Source of the DNA: Candidatus Faecimonas gallistercoris
GTDB taxonomy: Bacteria > Bacillota_I > Bacilli_A > RF39 > UBA660
Assembly: GCA_018712565.1 (NCBI GenBank)
Contig: DVGU01000041.1
Coordinates: forward strand, 1 to 50,816
Reading direction: 5' to 3'
Length of the DNA stretch: 50,816 bases
Shown: positions 34,355 to 42,921 of the stretch, piece after piece
Position numbering within the stretch: the stretch's first letter is position 1
How the letters are laid out: every line of letters begins with the position of its first letter
The notes under the pieces: generated by a model
What the model saw: the letters and a program-made list of their open reading frames with translations, nothing else
What the model was told of the DNA's origin: nothing
Database searches by the model: none
Made by a program: the position numbers and the translations under genes

Positions 34355-35147
34355 CTTCTTCCCCACCTTCCATGACATCTTCTACCTCTTTATACTTATT
34401 ACTCTTTTTAACACCATAATTAGTCTTTAACTCACCATCTCGCACCAATCTAGCATCAACACGAAATTCTATATCATTATAATGCCCAAACATACGAGTA
34501 CAAGTAATCAGTGAAAGAATCTTATCATTTTCATTAACATCTATATCAAACTCAAAGATACTATCTTTAAGAGATTGCTTAATATAATCACTCATTTCCT
34601 CTTTATTAAGATTTTTACGAGTAAATTTTAAAATTTTATCACTATCAGTAAAACTAACAGAGAAAATTTTATAAATATAATCTTTTCCATTAAACGTATA
34701 CTGAACATATTTATTATCTTTAACAAAATCCAAATATACAAAACTCATTAACTGTTCAAACCTAGTATGATTAGGATCAGCAACCGCTGGATGAACAGAC
34801 AAATTTAAAATATTATGTCCACTAATACTAACTTGATTTAATAACTTATCACTATCAACTTCATTCCAAAGAAAACTATCAGTTTTATCACTAAAATCAT
34901 ACTTAGGTGCATAAATTACTGGATAATCAATATTAGTACCCTGAACCCTTAACCAACCTGTTGTAGTATAATCTTCCGTATCATTTACAGCATACTGTTT
35001 TATATTATCAACCCTAGACTCAACTGGATAATAATCAGAAAAAATCATAAATAAAATTGCTACAAGTAAGCAGAAAAAAGATAGAACTCCCACAACCAGG
35101 AATACTTTCTTTTTCTTTGAAATTAATAACCTAGTTCTCTTCTTCAT
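34341..35147 (-). CDS. Class B-like sortase
   Basis: Membrane-bound cysteine transpeptidase that joins proteins to the wall or to each other. Two hundred and sixty-eight residues, with a basic N-terminus, one membrane helix (about 15-37) and the sortase fold. The catalytic histidine is in SISGHN (near 111), the cysteine in SLITCT (near 216), the arginine in EFRVDARLV (near 229). GWLRVQGTNIDYPVI at the domain start is typical of class B. After the fold comes a short acidic tail. No protein with a recognisable sorting signal is encoded in this window. The ATG at 35147 follows AGGTGAG. Confidence 0.88.
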   Translation of the reverse strand: MKKRTRLLISKKKKVFLVVGVLSFFCLLVAILFMIFSDYYPVESRVDNIKQYAVNDTEDYTTTGWLRVQGTNIDYPVIYAPKYDFSDKTDSFLWNEVDSDKLLNQVSISGHNILNLSVHPAVADPNHTRFEQLMSFVYLDFVKDNKYVQYTFNGKDYIYKIFSVSFTDSDKILKFTRKNLNKEEMSDYIKQSLKDSIFEFDIDVNENDKILSLITCTRMFGHYNDIEFRVDARLVRDGELKTNYGVKKSNKYKEVEDVMEGGEEDAKA

Positions 35148-35160
35148 ACCACTCACCTAC

Positions 35161-36987
35161 TTACTTTGTAATAATATATGGATTATCTAAAGTACCATTA
35201 CCTCTAACAACAACACAAGACTTATCAAAATATCCTACTGGTCTAATACCATACTCACCATAATCATATAAGTCACCATACATGACAACTCCAATATCTG
35301 AAATAACTGCTTTCTTATATTGAGCACGTGAAGAATTAAGTAACCAATAAGATTTCATAGTCTCAGAACCAAAGTCAAAAGCACTAAACATTTCATACAT
35401 ATTTGGAGCAGAAAGTTTTACTTTATACTTCTTGGTTGATGACTCTTCTCCATATTTAATATTATTTTTATAAATAGGTACCTCAATTTGTTTATTTACA
35501 AAATATTCAGTATTCACATATTGAGTAACTTGATTATTAATGAAATAACCTACATTTCCTTTTTGTTCTGGATTATATACTTTAGCTTTATTATCAGTAT
35601 CATAGAAAGTTTCAACTCTATCTCCATCATTATAAATTGTAGTATTAGCAATTACTTTAGTTGTTCCATCATCACTAACATCAACAATTCTCCATAACAT
35701 ACCAGAATATAAAATATATTCACCACTATATCTTGAATTTAACTTATCGTTAGTTTTAGCATAAGTAAAATCATCAATAGAATAAGGATTACTTAAAGTA
35801 CCATCACCAGAAACCACTAATGCATCTCCCTTAATAGTAAGCACAGGGCGAATACCTAAATTATAATTCTGACTAAATGCCATATACTGTGTACCATATC
35901 CATAAAATACATTTCTAGTAGCGTAAGCAGTCTTTTGATCTTTTTCATTTCTTACCCAGGAAATACCATCAGGGAACAAATAATTATCTCCATTCTTATC
36001 AGTTGCTTGATTAATATCACTGGCAGATAATATTGAAACATTAACTTCTTTCGTATAAGAACTACACTTATCAAGATTAGAAATATTATTATCTGTAGCT
36101 TTCATATTACAATACTTATTCTTAACTACATACTTCTTTGACTTGCTAGTAATATGATCATAATAATATTCCAACCACTCATCAATCGCTGAATAATTAA
36201 CATTACTAACATCCTCATCAGCAACAATTCTAACATTATCTCCATCTATATCTACAATTCTAAATAGCATACCAGAAAAATAAATATAATTATGAGGATT
36301 TCCACCAGTGTACACACCTGAATTATTAGTACTCTGCTTTACAATATTTTCTAACCTAGAAACAACTTTTACTTTTCTAACTTTTTTAGTTTGATTATTT
36401 AAACTATCTTTAATCGTATAAGTAACTTCATAAGTACCTGTAACATTAGTATTAACATCACTAGAATCAATAACTACATCATTAACATCTAACTTTCCAT
36501 CAGAATTATCTACAACACTCTTAACGCCAAGTTCTTTATACTTATCTCCCTTATCAATAGTAATCTCATCATCACCATTCAAAGTAATTTTAGGACCATC
36601 ATGATCAACAATAGAAGAAATAGCTCCACATTTTAAATAAGTATAATATTTATATTCACCATCTTCTTGTCTAACTTTTACCCAACTCTCCGTAATAGAA
36701 CAAGGCTTCTTAGAAAAAGGAACATAAAAATCTTCCTTCAAATAAGACTGATCAAATAACTCTTGTACACTTAAAGTCTTCACTCTTTTTCCTGTAGGTA
36801 ATTGATTAGCATTAAGTTCATAATACCTTTTAGCAGCTTCTTCTATTTGATTCTCATAACCTCTAAAAGTAAGTAGAGGATGAATTATCAAAAACCATAA
36901 AAATAATACTACAACTAATACAACACCAAGTATTTTCAAATATTTAATTAGCTTTTTCCTATCAACAACAACCTTCTTATTATTCAT
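35161..36987 (-). CDS. Surface protein: pilin-like domain, Ig-like domain and two repeated domains
   Basis: Six hundred and eight residues. One membrane helix (about 15-38) is followed by a pilin-like domain (AAKRYYELN...LP...YLKED...C...YLKCG, about 48-122). An Ig-like domain follows (DHDGPKITLNGDDEITIDKG to VRKVKVV, about 127-207). Two copies of a domain of about 190 residues come next: each opens with YSGML(F/W)RIVD and ends with a G-x-GTL-x-NPY motif. The same domain occurs once in the protein at 11835. No sorting signal or second membrane helix is visible. It is probably a wall-spanning structural or adhesive component of the apparatus. Confidence 0.7.
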   Translation of the reverse strand: MNNKKVVVDRKKLIKYLKILGVVLVVVLFLWFLIIHPLLTFRGYENQIEEAAKRYYELNANQLPTGKRVKTLSVQELFDQSYLKEDFYVPFSKKPCSITESWVKVRQEDGEYKYYTYLKCGAISSIVDHDGPKITLNGDDEITIDKGDKYKELGVKSVVDNSDGKLDVNDVVIDSSDVNTNVTGTYEVTYTIKDSLNNQTKKVRKVKVVSRLENIVKQSTNNSGVYTGGNPHNYIYFSGMLFRIVDIDGDNVRIVADEDVSNVNYSAIDEWLEYYYDHITSKSKKYVVKNKYCNMKATDNNISNLDKCSSYTKEVNVSILSASDINQATDKNGDNYLFPDGISWVRNEKDQKTAYATRNVFYGYGTQYMAFSQNYNLGIRPVLTIKGDALVVSGDGTLSNPYSIDDFTYAKTNDKLNSRYSGEYILYSGMLWRIVDVSDDGTTKVIANTTIYNDGDRVETFYDTDNKAKVYNPEQKGNVGYFINNQVTQYVNTEYFVNKQIEVPIYKNNIKYGEESSTKKYKVKLSAPNMYEMFSAFDFGSETMKSYWLLNSSRAQYKKAVISDIGVVMYGDLYDYGEYGIRPVGYFDKSCVVVRGNGTLDNPYIITK

Positions 36988-36998
36988 AACTTTTCTCC

Positions 36999-38555
36999 TT
37001 ATTTCAACCTATATATATACTCTTTATTTCTCACCGTATATACCAACCGAATCAAGCTTGCATTCTGCAACTCTTCTGGAACCTCTAAATACATATAATT
37101 ACCATCATAACTACGATTAACTGCATCTTTAATAGAAATCTCCTGTACCTTACCTTTATTATCTATATAAATAATTTTACCATATTCCTCTGAAAAGTCA
37201 ACGAAATCTTTACCACTAAACATACCAGAAGAAAAGAAAACTTCCAATATCAATTTACCATTCCTAGCACGTAAAACATTAGAACTAGAATAACAATTAT
37301 TATTACTAGAACAAACCCTATTATTATACGTAGTTTGATTTACAAGCCTATACTCTTCAATAGAAAAAGAATATTCCTTATCACCTACATCAATCATTTC
37401 TAATTCTTGCAATTTCTTTTCTTTTTGTTTATCAACATCAGTCAAATCTTCCATTTTTAATTTAATTTTTCTCAAATAAGGCTGATTATTATCAAGTTCC
37501 TGATAATAAAGAACATATTTAGAAGGATCTAATTTCTTATCTACCTTATAAACCATAATAAATCTCTGAGATTGACCATTATTTAAAGTCAACTTATCAT
37601 AAGTTTTTCCTAAATCTTGAAATTCGGTACCATAAGTACGATATGTTTGTGCATAATTTTCCGTTGTATTCATAATATGAAAACGATTAAAATTAACATC
37701 TCTTCGTTCTACATTATTAGTAAGCGTTAAATCTAACACCACAAAATTACTATCCTTAGATATGACTTCTCCATGATAATCTTTATTAGTAAAATAACTA
37801 TGATGAATTACAATGGAATAACCACTACTCTGAATATTATCTCCTTCACGATAAGACCTATGAATAATAAAAACATAACGATATATAGAAACAACACTAA
37901 CAACTACCACTAAAACAACAATACTATGAACAATCAATTTATGTTCCTGATAAACATAACCAATATTTCTCTTTAACCGTTTGAACGTCCTCCGAAAACT
38001 TTCTTTATCAATATTAACATTAATTTCAATTTCTTCTCTATCTTCAGCACTTAATTCTAAGTATTCTTGATCCGACTTAAAATCAAATTTATTTAAATCA
38101 ACCCCGAAAACACGAATCAACAAAATGATAATAACAACATATTGAGGAAAAGTTCCCATGAACAGCAAATCTCCAACAGCCCGGATTCCAGTCGTACCAG
38201 AAGTATCGCTATAACTAGCAAAAAGAGAAATAGTAAGAACAAAAACAACCAATAAATAAATATATGTAAAAACAAATACACCATATAACTTCCAAGGTTT
38301 CTTTTTATGTCTTAAAACAATAAGCAATAAAACCGAGGCAATAACAATAATAATCATAAATATAATAGCCAAAACACTGGCATAATTAGTAATAGGTTCA
38401 TTATAAGCATCATAAGTACCTAACTCTAAAAAATCAGCTACAAAAGAACGAGTCTGCATGCATTTATAATAAACATAACCACATAAAAGTAATACAAAAA
38501 TATGAATTCTTCTAAAATGCTTAATTAAAAAAGCATATGGTTTTCTAATAATCAT
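36999..38555 (-). CDS. Polytopic membrane protein with extracellular beta-rich domain, first gene of the block
   Basis: About 518 residues. Four membrane helices in the first 165 residues, a cytoplasmic stretch (about 165-215), a fifth helix (about 215-240), then an extracellular domain of about 280 residues. Part of it (NFVVLDLTLTNNVERRDV...) resembles the Ig-like DUF4352 fold. Not recognised as a known T4SS or Tad subunit. It is the promoter-proximal gene of the block and is 11 bases from the next gene, so it is probably part of the apparatus, perhaps its scaffold or a VirB8/TadG-like connector. The ATG at 38555 follows GAGGGTG. Confidence 0.6.
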   Translation of the reverse strand: MIIRKPYAFLIKHFRRIHIFVLLLCGYVYYKCMQTRSFVADFLELGTYDAYNEPITNYASVLAIIFMIIIVIASVLLLIVLRHKKKPWKLYGVFVFTYIYLLVVFVLTISLFASYSDTSGTTGIRAVGDLLFMGTFPQYVVIIILLIRVFGVDLNKFDFKSDQEYLELSAEDREEIEINVNIDKESFRRTFKRLKRNIGYVYQEHKLIVHSIVVLVVVVSVVSIYRYVFIIHRSYREGDNIQSSGYSIVIHHSYFTNKDYHGEVISKDSNFVVLDLTLTNNVERRDVNFNRFHIMNTTENYAQTYRTYGTEFQDLGKTYDKLTLNNGQSQRFIMVYKVDKKLDPSKYVLYYQELDNNQPYLRKIKLKMEDLTDVDKQKEKKLQELEMIDVGDKEYSFSIEEYRLVNQTTYNNRVCSSNNNCYSSSNVLRARNGKLILEVFFSSGMFSGKDFVDFSEEYGKIIYIDNKGKVQEISIKDAVNRSYDGNYMYLEVPEELQNASLIRLVYTVRNKEYIYRLK

Positions 38556-38584
38556 ATAACGCACCCTCTATCTTATTCTCTATC

Positions 38585-38613
38585 AGTATATCCTATTTTT
38601 TTTTATTTTGAAA
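38585..38613 (-). promoter_or_regulatory. Possible promoter at the head of the Tad/T4SS block
   Basis: On the minus strand a TATACT sits about 17 bases downstream of a weak TTTCAA, within the only untranslated gap between the greA terminator and the first gene of the block. The -10 is good, the -35 poor. Coordinates are approximate to a few bases. Confidence 0.3.
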
Positions 38614-38622
38614 GGTTTTTTC

Positions 38623-38656
38623 CAAAAAAAAACAAATGAAGATTAATTCTTCATTT
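38623..38656 (-). terminator. Terminator of greA
   Basis: Minus strand: AAATGAAG / CTTCATTT stem (38634-38641, 38649-38656) with a seven-base loop, then nine T. It isolates the ireB-greA region from the Tad/T4SS block. Confidence 0.85.
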
Positions 38657-39125
38657 ATTGTATAGCAATAATTTCTACTTGATAAGCTCCATTAGGACTA
38701 TCAACAGTCACCACGTCACCAACTTTATGATTAAATAAAGCTTGCGCTATAGGACTTTCATTAGAAATCTTACTCTCAAATGGATCAGCTTCCTGACTAC
38801 CGACAATTTTATATTCATCCTCTTCATCATCATCGACATACTTAATACAAACTGTATTACCAATGCCAACAGAATCTGTAGAAACATCAGCAATAATAGA
38901 TACATTCTCTAACATTTTTTCTAACTGCTTAATTCTAGCTTCAATTACAGCTTGTTCATTACGAGCAGCATCATATTCAGCATTTTCTGATAAATCACCT
39001 AACGCACGAGCCTCTTTAATAGCTTGAACATTCTCTGGACGTCTAACATTAATTAAATCATCCAATTCTTTCTTTAAATTATCCAAACCCTCTTGTGTTA
39101 AATAAACTGTATTTTTATTTTTCAT
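38655..39125 (-). CDS. greA: Transcription elongation factor GreA
   Basis: Rescues backtracked RNA polymerase by stimulating transcript cleavage. One hundred and fifty-six residues, normal length. The N-terminal coiled coil (about 1-75) carries LGDLSENAEYDAARNEQ, the conserved tip segment with its acidic residues. The C-terminal FKBP-like domain (about 80-156) ends YQVEIIAIQ. It follows AATGAGGTGAT and has its own promoter. In B. subtilis greA closes the same yrr gene string. Confidence 0.96.
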   Translation of the reverse strand: MKNKNTVYLTQEGLDNLKKELDDLINVRRPENVQAIKEARALGDLSENAEYDAARNEQAVIEARIKQLEKMLENVSIIADVSTDSVGIGNTVCIKYVDDDEEDEYKIVGSQEADPFESKISNESPIAQALFNHKVGDVVTVDSPNGAYQVEIIAIQ

Positions 39126-39167
39126 AATATCACCTCATTATGTTTATTTTTAAACTCAACTTGCGAT

Positions 39168-39196
39168 AGTATATCACATTTAAAATCTTTATGCAA
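39168..39196 (-). promoter_or_regulatory. Extended -10 promoter of greA
   Basis: Minus strand: TTGCAT (39191-39196), 17-base spacer, TATACT (39168-39173) preceded by TGA (extended -10). Confidence 0.6.
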
Positions 39197-39206
39197 GTAG
39201 TAAAAA

Positions 39207-39863
39207 TCACTTTCTAACATATTGGAGTCCTAATTCTTTTTCACGTCTAGAACTCTGAATAATATCGTAAAACTCCTCATTAGTAATGCCACCATTTTCA
39301 ATCTCGACTAAAGAAAGTGGATCTCTATCCTGAGAAATCATATGAGAAATATGCATAAATCTCTCATCACCTAAACACCTATTAACATTAGATGAATTTT
39401 TTAAATAATCTTGTACTTCCTGTGAATACTTTTTACGAACTTTATAACAATCAATTTCATCAAGCGCTTGTTGATCAGATTTATACTTTTTAATTCCCCG
39501 TAAAACTCCGCCGATACAAATCATTCCAGCACCAATAGCAACCGTTTTTAAATCATCAGACAAATTAGAAGTAACACCATAAAAAATACCTGAGCTTGCT
39601 ATAGTAGCTCCTATTCTTCCAATAAAACCTTTGATTTGCTTTCTACGAATTTTATAGCGATTATTAAGACCATCTTCTATTTGAGTTGTTAATTTTTTCT
39701 CTATAATCTCACGATTTTCTTTAGTTAATGCTACATTATCCTCACATACACCATTCGCATAGGTAACATGATAAAAACCATCATTCGCATCTTCTTTTAC
39801 ACTAGTAATATAAGTATTCATATCATTTTCATTCTTAGAATCTAAATAGTATTTCATAAACAT
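39207..39863 (-). CDS. Hypothetical membrane-associated protein
   Basis: Two hundred and eighteen residues. A soluble N-terminal part (1-75), a basic segment, two short hydrophobic glycine-rich helices (about 80-118, GFIGRIGATIASSGIFYG and TVAIGAGMICIGGV), then a charged C-terminal half. No family recognised. It has its own extended -10 promoter and a GGGGGAAT site. The gene lies between the dGTPase and greA; nothing in it suggests a role in the pilus block. Confidence 0.6.
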   Translation of the reverse strand: MFMKYYLDSKNENDMNTYITSVKEDANDGFYHVTYANGVCEDNVALTKENREIIEKKLTTQIEDGLNNRYKIRRKQIKGFIGRIGATIASSGIFYGVTSNLSDDLKTVAIGAGMICIGGVLRGIKKYKSDQQALDEIDCYKVRKKYSQEVQDYLKNSSNVNRCLGDERFMHISHMISQDRDPLSLVEIENGGITNEEFYDIIQSSRREKELGLQYVRK

Positions 39864-39892
39864 ATTCCCCCTTCTTCTAAGAAAGTAGAAAA

Positions 39893-39921
39893 ATTATATC
39901 ACAAATCGTAAAAAAAAACAA
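39893..39921 (-). promoter_or_regulatory. Promoter of the hypothetical gene at 39207
   Basis: Minus strand: TTGTTT (39916-39921), 17-base spacer, TATAAT (39893-39898) preceded by TGA (extended -10). The -35 overlaps the T-tract that follows the dGTPase gene. Confidence 0.6.
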
Positions 39922-39940
39922 GACCCCATACTCTTATATT
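39911..39940 (-). terminator. Weak terminator of the dGTPase gene
   Basis: Minus strand: a short AAGA / TCTT stem with a loop of about eight bases, then nine T. The stem is weak, so termination may be partial. Confidence 0.35.
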
Positions 39941-41071
39941 TTAAGGAGTCATTACTTTTTTTACCTCTCTAAAAAACATATCATCCGTCATACCAGCAAT
40001 AAAATCAATAACTTTTCGCTTATCACTCGTAGAATTTAAATAACGAGAACTCTGAAAATCTAAAAATATTGTATAAATAATACTAGATAAATTATGCTGA
40101 TTAATATCATTTAAATATGTATGATAAAGCTTATTCATTCCCTCACGATAATATGCAACATCTTTTTTCGTAACACTTTTACTATAAATATGCTCACCAT
40201 TAAATTTCTTTAAACGAAATAAAGCATGATATACTTCTTCACTCATAGCAATATAGGGTTTACTTAAACTATTTTCTATAATATCTAAAATAACCGTATT
40301 CATAATTTGACTATTCGTATTACCTAAAATATTAGTAATAGAAGCAGGCAATTCATCACGCTGAAACTTACCAAGTTCAATAGCGTCTTCTATATCTCTA
40401 CCAATATATCCAATAATATCACTAATACGTACAACACAACCTTCTAAAGTCATTGGGTGATTATGACTAGAAGTTTTTAAATCATGATAAGCATTTTTAT
40501 ATTGAATCAAAAACTCATCCTTGGTTTTCTTAACAGGAACATAAATATTAGAAAGCATCTCACCATTATGACACATAATTCCATCCAAAACTTGAAGTGT
40601 CAAATTAAGCCCTTCCCCATGATTTTCCACTTCCATATAATGACGAACACCTTGAATATTATGAGCAAAATACTCTCCTAATTCTCTTAAAGAAATCTCA
40701 TTAAGTAAAGACTCCCCTACATGACCTAAAGGAGTATGCCCTACATCATGCCCTAAAGCAATTGCTTCAATCAAATCACAATTCAAATTAAGTGCTCTAC
40801 CAATCGTCCTAGCAACTTTGCTAACAAGCTGAACATGTAACATTCTTTCACTAATGTGATCATTTTCCTTAAAAGAATATACCTGTGTCTTATCCGCATA
40901 TCTAGCATAACTAAGAGCATGAATAATACGATCAACATCACGAAAAAATGGTGCTCGAATATCCTCATCAATTTCACCAAAACGAATTGCTTGACTACTT
41001 TTAGTAGCAAAAGATGAATAAGTATCTTCAATCTTCAGAAAATTTTTCTTTATAATATCTAACTTTCTCAT
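39941..41071 (-). CDS. dGTP triphosphohydrolase-like HD-domain protein
   Basis: About 376 residues. It hydrolyses dGTP/dNTPs to nucleoside and triphosphate, controlling nucleotide pools. The HD metal site is visible: RMLHVQLVSKVA, then ALGHDVGHTPLGHVGE (the HD pair), and a later RISDIIGYIGRDIED supplying the last aspartate. The deeper N-terminal reading would run into the upstream gene; I start at the ATG at 41071, after GTGGAGAG. The start is five bases after the stop of the P-loop protein gene, so the two form one unit. Confidence 0.85.
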   Translation of the reverse strand: MRKLDIIKKNFLKIEDTYSSFATKSSQAIRFGEIDEDIRAPFFRDVDRIIHALSYARYADKTQVYSFKENDHISERMLHVQLVSKVARTIGRALNLNCDLIEAIALGHDVGHTPLGHVGESLLNEISLRELGEYFAHNIQGVRHYMEVENHGEGLNLTLQVLDGIMCHNGEMLSNIYVPVKKTKDEFLIQYKNAYHDLKTSSHNHPMTLEGCVVRISDIIGYIGRDIEDAIELGKFQRDELPASITNILGNTNSQIMNTVILDIIENSLSKPYIAMSEEVYHALFRLKKFNGEHIYSKSVTKKDVAYYREGMNKLYHTYLNDINQHNLSSIIYTIFLDFQSSRYLNSTSDKRKVIDFIAGMTDDMFFREVKKVMTP

Positions 41072-41075
41072 AATA

Positions 41076-41720
41076 CTAACTCTCCACATATTTCTTAATT
41101 TTTTTGACGACATCATCCATATCTTTTTCAAACTTTTCATTATCATCGGTTCTATTAATAACAAAGTCAAACCAACCATCATCTAAAGTAATTTCTTTCC
41201 TTTTTTTAATTTGCCAGTAAACTTCTTCACTAAAACTACTCGCATAAAAAACATTATCTCCTATGACATCGTCCTCTTTTCTATCATAATCCATTACTCT
41301 ATCATGAATTGCTTTGATATTATGTTGATCATCAGAATGAATACGAATCTTAAACTGTCTAAAAGGTGTATTATAAAGCTTTTTATTTATCTTTTCATAA
41401 CACTCTATATTATGAACATTTTGATCAAAAACAAACGAAATTCTATGCGAAATTAAATACTTTGAACGATCTTCATTAATTTCTTGTACCATATCTTGAA
41501 TATCTAAACGAGTATCTTCACTAGTATTCTCTGCTAATTGATAAAAATAATTACGAACATAATCATTACTAATCAAATAAATAGATAAATCTTTAGATAA
41601 TTTTCTAGCAAGTTCAAATTTTCCTGCTCCAGCATCTGCCGTAATTAAAATAGCAATTGGCGGAATATACTCCTTTACTCTACTTACTTCCCTTTCCATC
41701 TCATCAATAAATTTTTTCAT
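41076..41720 (-). CDS. AAA_33/zeta-type small kinase-like protein with degenerate P-loop
   Basis: Two hundred and fourteen residues. The Walker A position reads ITADAGAGKFELAR (near 26-39), where GxxxxGK(S/T) is expected: the first glycine is alanine and the Ser/Thr after lysine is phenylalanine. ISNDYVRNYF (about 50-59) resembles the second signature (sDxxR) of AAA_33/zeta-type kinases. It is one base from trhP2, where B. subtilis has udk (uridine kinase), but it does not look like Udk. With the dGTPase next to it, a nucleotide-related role is possible. Catalytic ability is doubtful. Confidence 0.6.
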   Translation of the reverse strand: MKKFIDEMEREVSRVKEYIPPIAILITADAGAGKFELARKLSKDLSIYLISNDYVRNYFYQLAENTSEDTRLDIQDMVQEINEDRSKYLISHRISFVFDQNVHNIECYEKINKKLYNTPFRQFKIRIHSDDQHNIKAIHDRVMDYDRKEDDVIGDNVFYASSFSEEVYWQIKKRKEITLDDGWFDFVINRTDDNEKFEKDMDDVVKKIKKYVES

Positions 41721-41721
41721 C

Positions 41722-42921
41722 CTATTCTTCCTCCTTTTTATGATGAAATAGTCGTATCATAGAATACTCTACGATATCTATAGAAGTATCTAAATATAGA
41801 TAATAGATATTATCTGGATGTCTCGCAACATCTAATAAATTTCCATCCTCATCATACAACTTACGAACAACAAAAGAAACCCTTTCTCCTTTAGGAGTAA
41901 ATACTTCTAACAAATCTCCAACTTCAAAATAATTTCTTTCAAAAAACTTAATTAATTTCTTTTTCTTATCATAAGAGATAACTTGTCCCAAATAATCTTG
42001 ATTACTTGCTTCATTTCTTCCAGTATAATACTGATCTTCCCAATCTGCTTCTTTTAATAAATAATGAGTAGAAACAGCACGATTAGCAACTCTAGCAAGC
42101 CTCTCTTCTAAAACTTCTAAAACATCTTCTGTCAAAGTATGATTATAATACCTATCAATAATTTCACGATAAGTACCAATAACTGTTGCTAGATAATATA
42201 AAGAACGCATTCTACCTTCTACTTTTAAACTTCTAACACCAATATCTATAAGATTGCCAATATATTTAGCCAAATTATTATCCTTAGTCGCAAACGTAAA
42301 ATCTTTCTTACCATCAAGAGAAAATGCAAACCTACATACTTGAGCACATCCTCCACGATTGGCATCACGATTTGTAACATAATTAGATAAAGCACAACGC
42401 CCACTATAACAAGTACACATAGCCCCGTGAATAAACACTTCAATATCAATACCAGTTTTCTTAATAATATCTGCAATCTCATCTAGAGATAACTCTCGTG
42501 CTAAAACCACTCTTTCTACACCTTGATTCATAAAGTATTCCACACTTTTATAATTAGTAGTAGAAGCCTGTGTAGATAAATGAACTTCTACCTGTGGAAA
42601 ATGAGATTTAATATAAGAAATAATAAATGGATCACTAACAATAAAAGCATCAATACCACAATCAACTACAGAAGAAATATAATCATCTACACCATTCATA
42701 TCCTCATTATGAAAAACAATATTTAAAGTAAGATATACTTTTTTACCTAACTTATGAGCAAAAAGACATCCTTCTCTTATTTGCTCAATAGTAAAATTAG
42801 TAGCATTAGCTCGTAATCCATACTTTTCTCCTCCAATATAAACCGCATCTGCTCCATATAACAAAGTAACTTTTAAACGCTCTAAATCTCCAGCCGGAGA
42901 AAGCAACTCTATTTTCTTCAT
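41722..42921 (-). CDS. trhP2: U32-family tRNA hydroxylation protein TrhP2 (YrrO)
   Basis: U32 'peptidase' proteins of this type install the 5-hydroxyl on uridine 34 of tRNA, using prephenate-derived chemistry and an iron-sulfur cluster. Three hundred and ninety-nine residues: a TIM-barrel-like first part (LLSPAGDLERLKVTLLYGADAVYIGG), the cysteine region CTCYSGRCALS...GGCAQVC (near 165-195) that should hold the cluster, and a C-terminal beta domain. It overlaps trhP1 by four bases (ATGA). The partner methyltransferase gene trmR lies upstream at 46242. Naming follows the B. subtilis yrrM-yrrN-yrrO order. Confidence 0.88.
   Translation of the reverse strand: MKKIELLSPAGDLERLKVTLLYGADAVYIGGEKYGLRANATNFTIEQIREGCLFAHKLGKKVYLTLNIVFHNEDMNGVDDYISSVVDCGIDAFIVSDPFIISYIKSHFPQVEVHLSTQASTTNYKSVEYFMNQGVERVVLARELSLDEIADIIKKTGIDIEVFIHGAMCTCYSGRCALSNYVTNRDANRGGCAQVCRFAFSLDGKKDFTFATKDNNLAKYIGNLIDIGVRSLKVEGRMRSLYYLATVIGTYREIIDRYYNHTLTEDVLEVLEERLARVANRAVSTHYLLKEADWEDQYYTGRNEASNQDYLGQVISYDKKKKLIKFFERNYFEVGDLLEVFTPKGERVSFVVRKLYDEDGNLLDVARHPDNIYYLYLDTSIDIVEYSMIRLFHHKKEEE

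Noticed and set aside
11835-38555. Integrative conjugative element (ICE) or plasmid remnant
   Set aside because: VirB4, VirB6, VirD4 and PrgI fit, but no relaxase, integrase, excisionase, replication gene, oriT-like hairpin or flanking direct repeat was seen. Base composition and gene style look like the rest of the window. Decay of an old element cannot be excluded.
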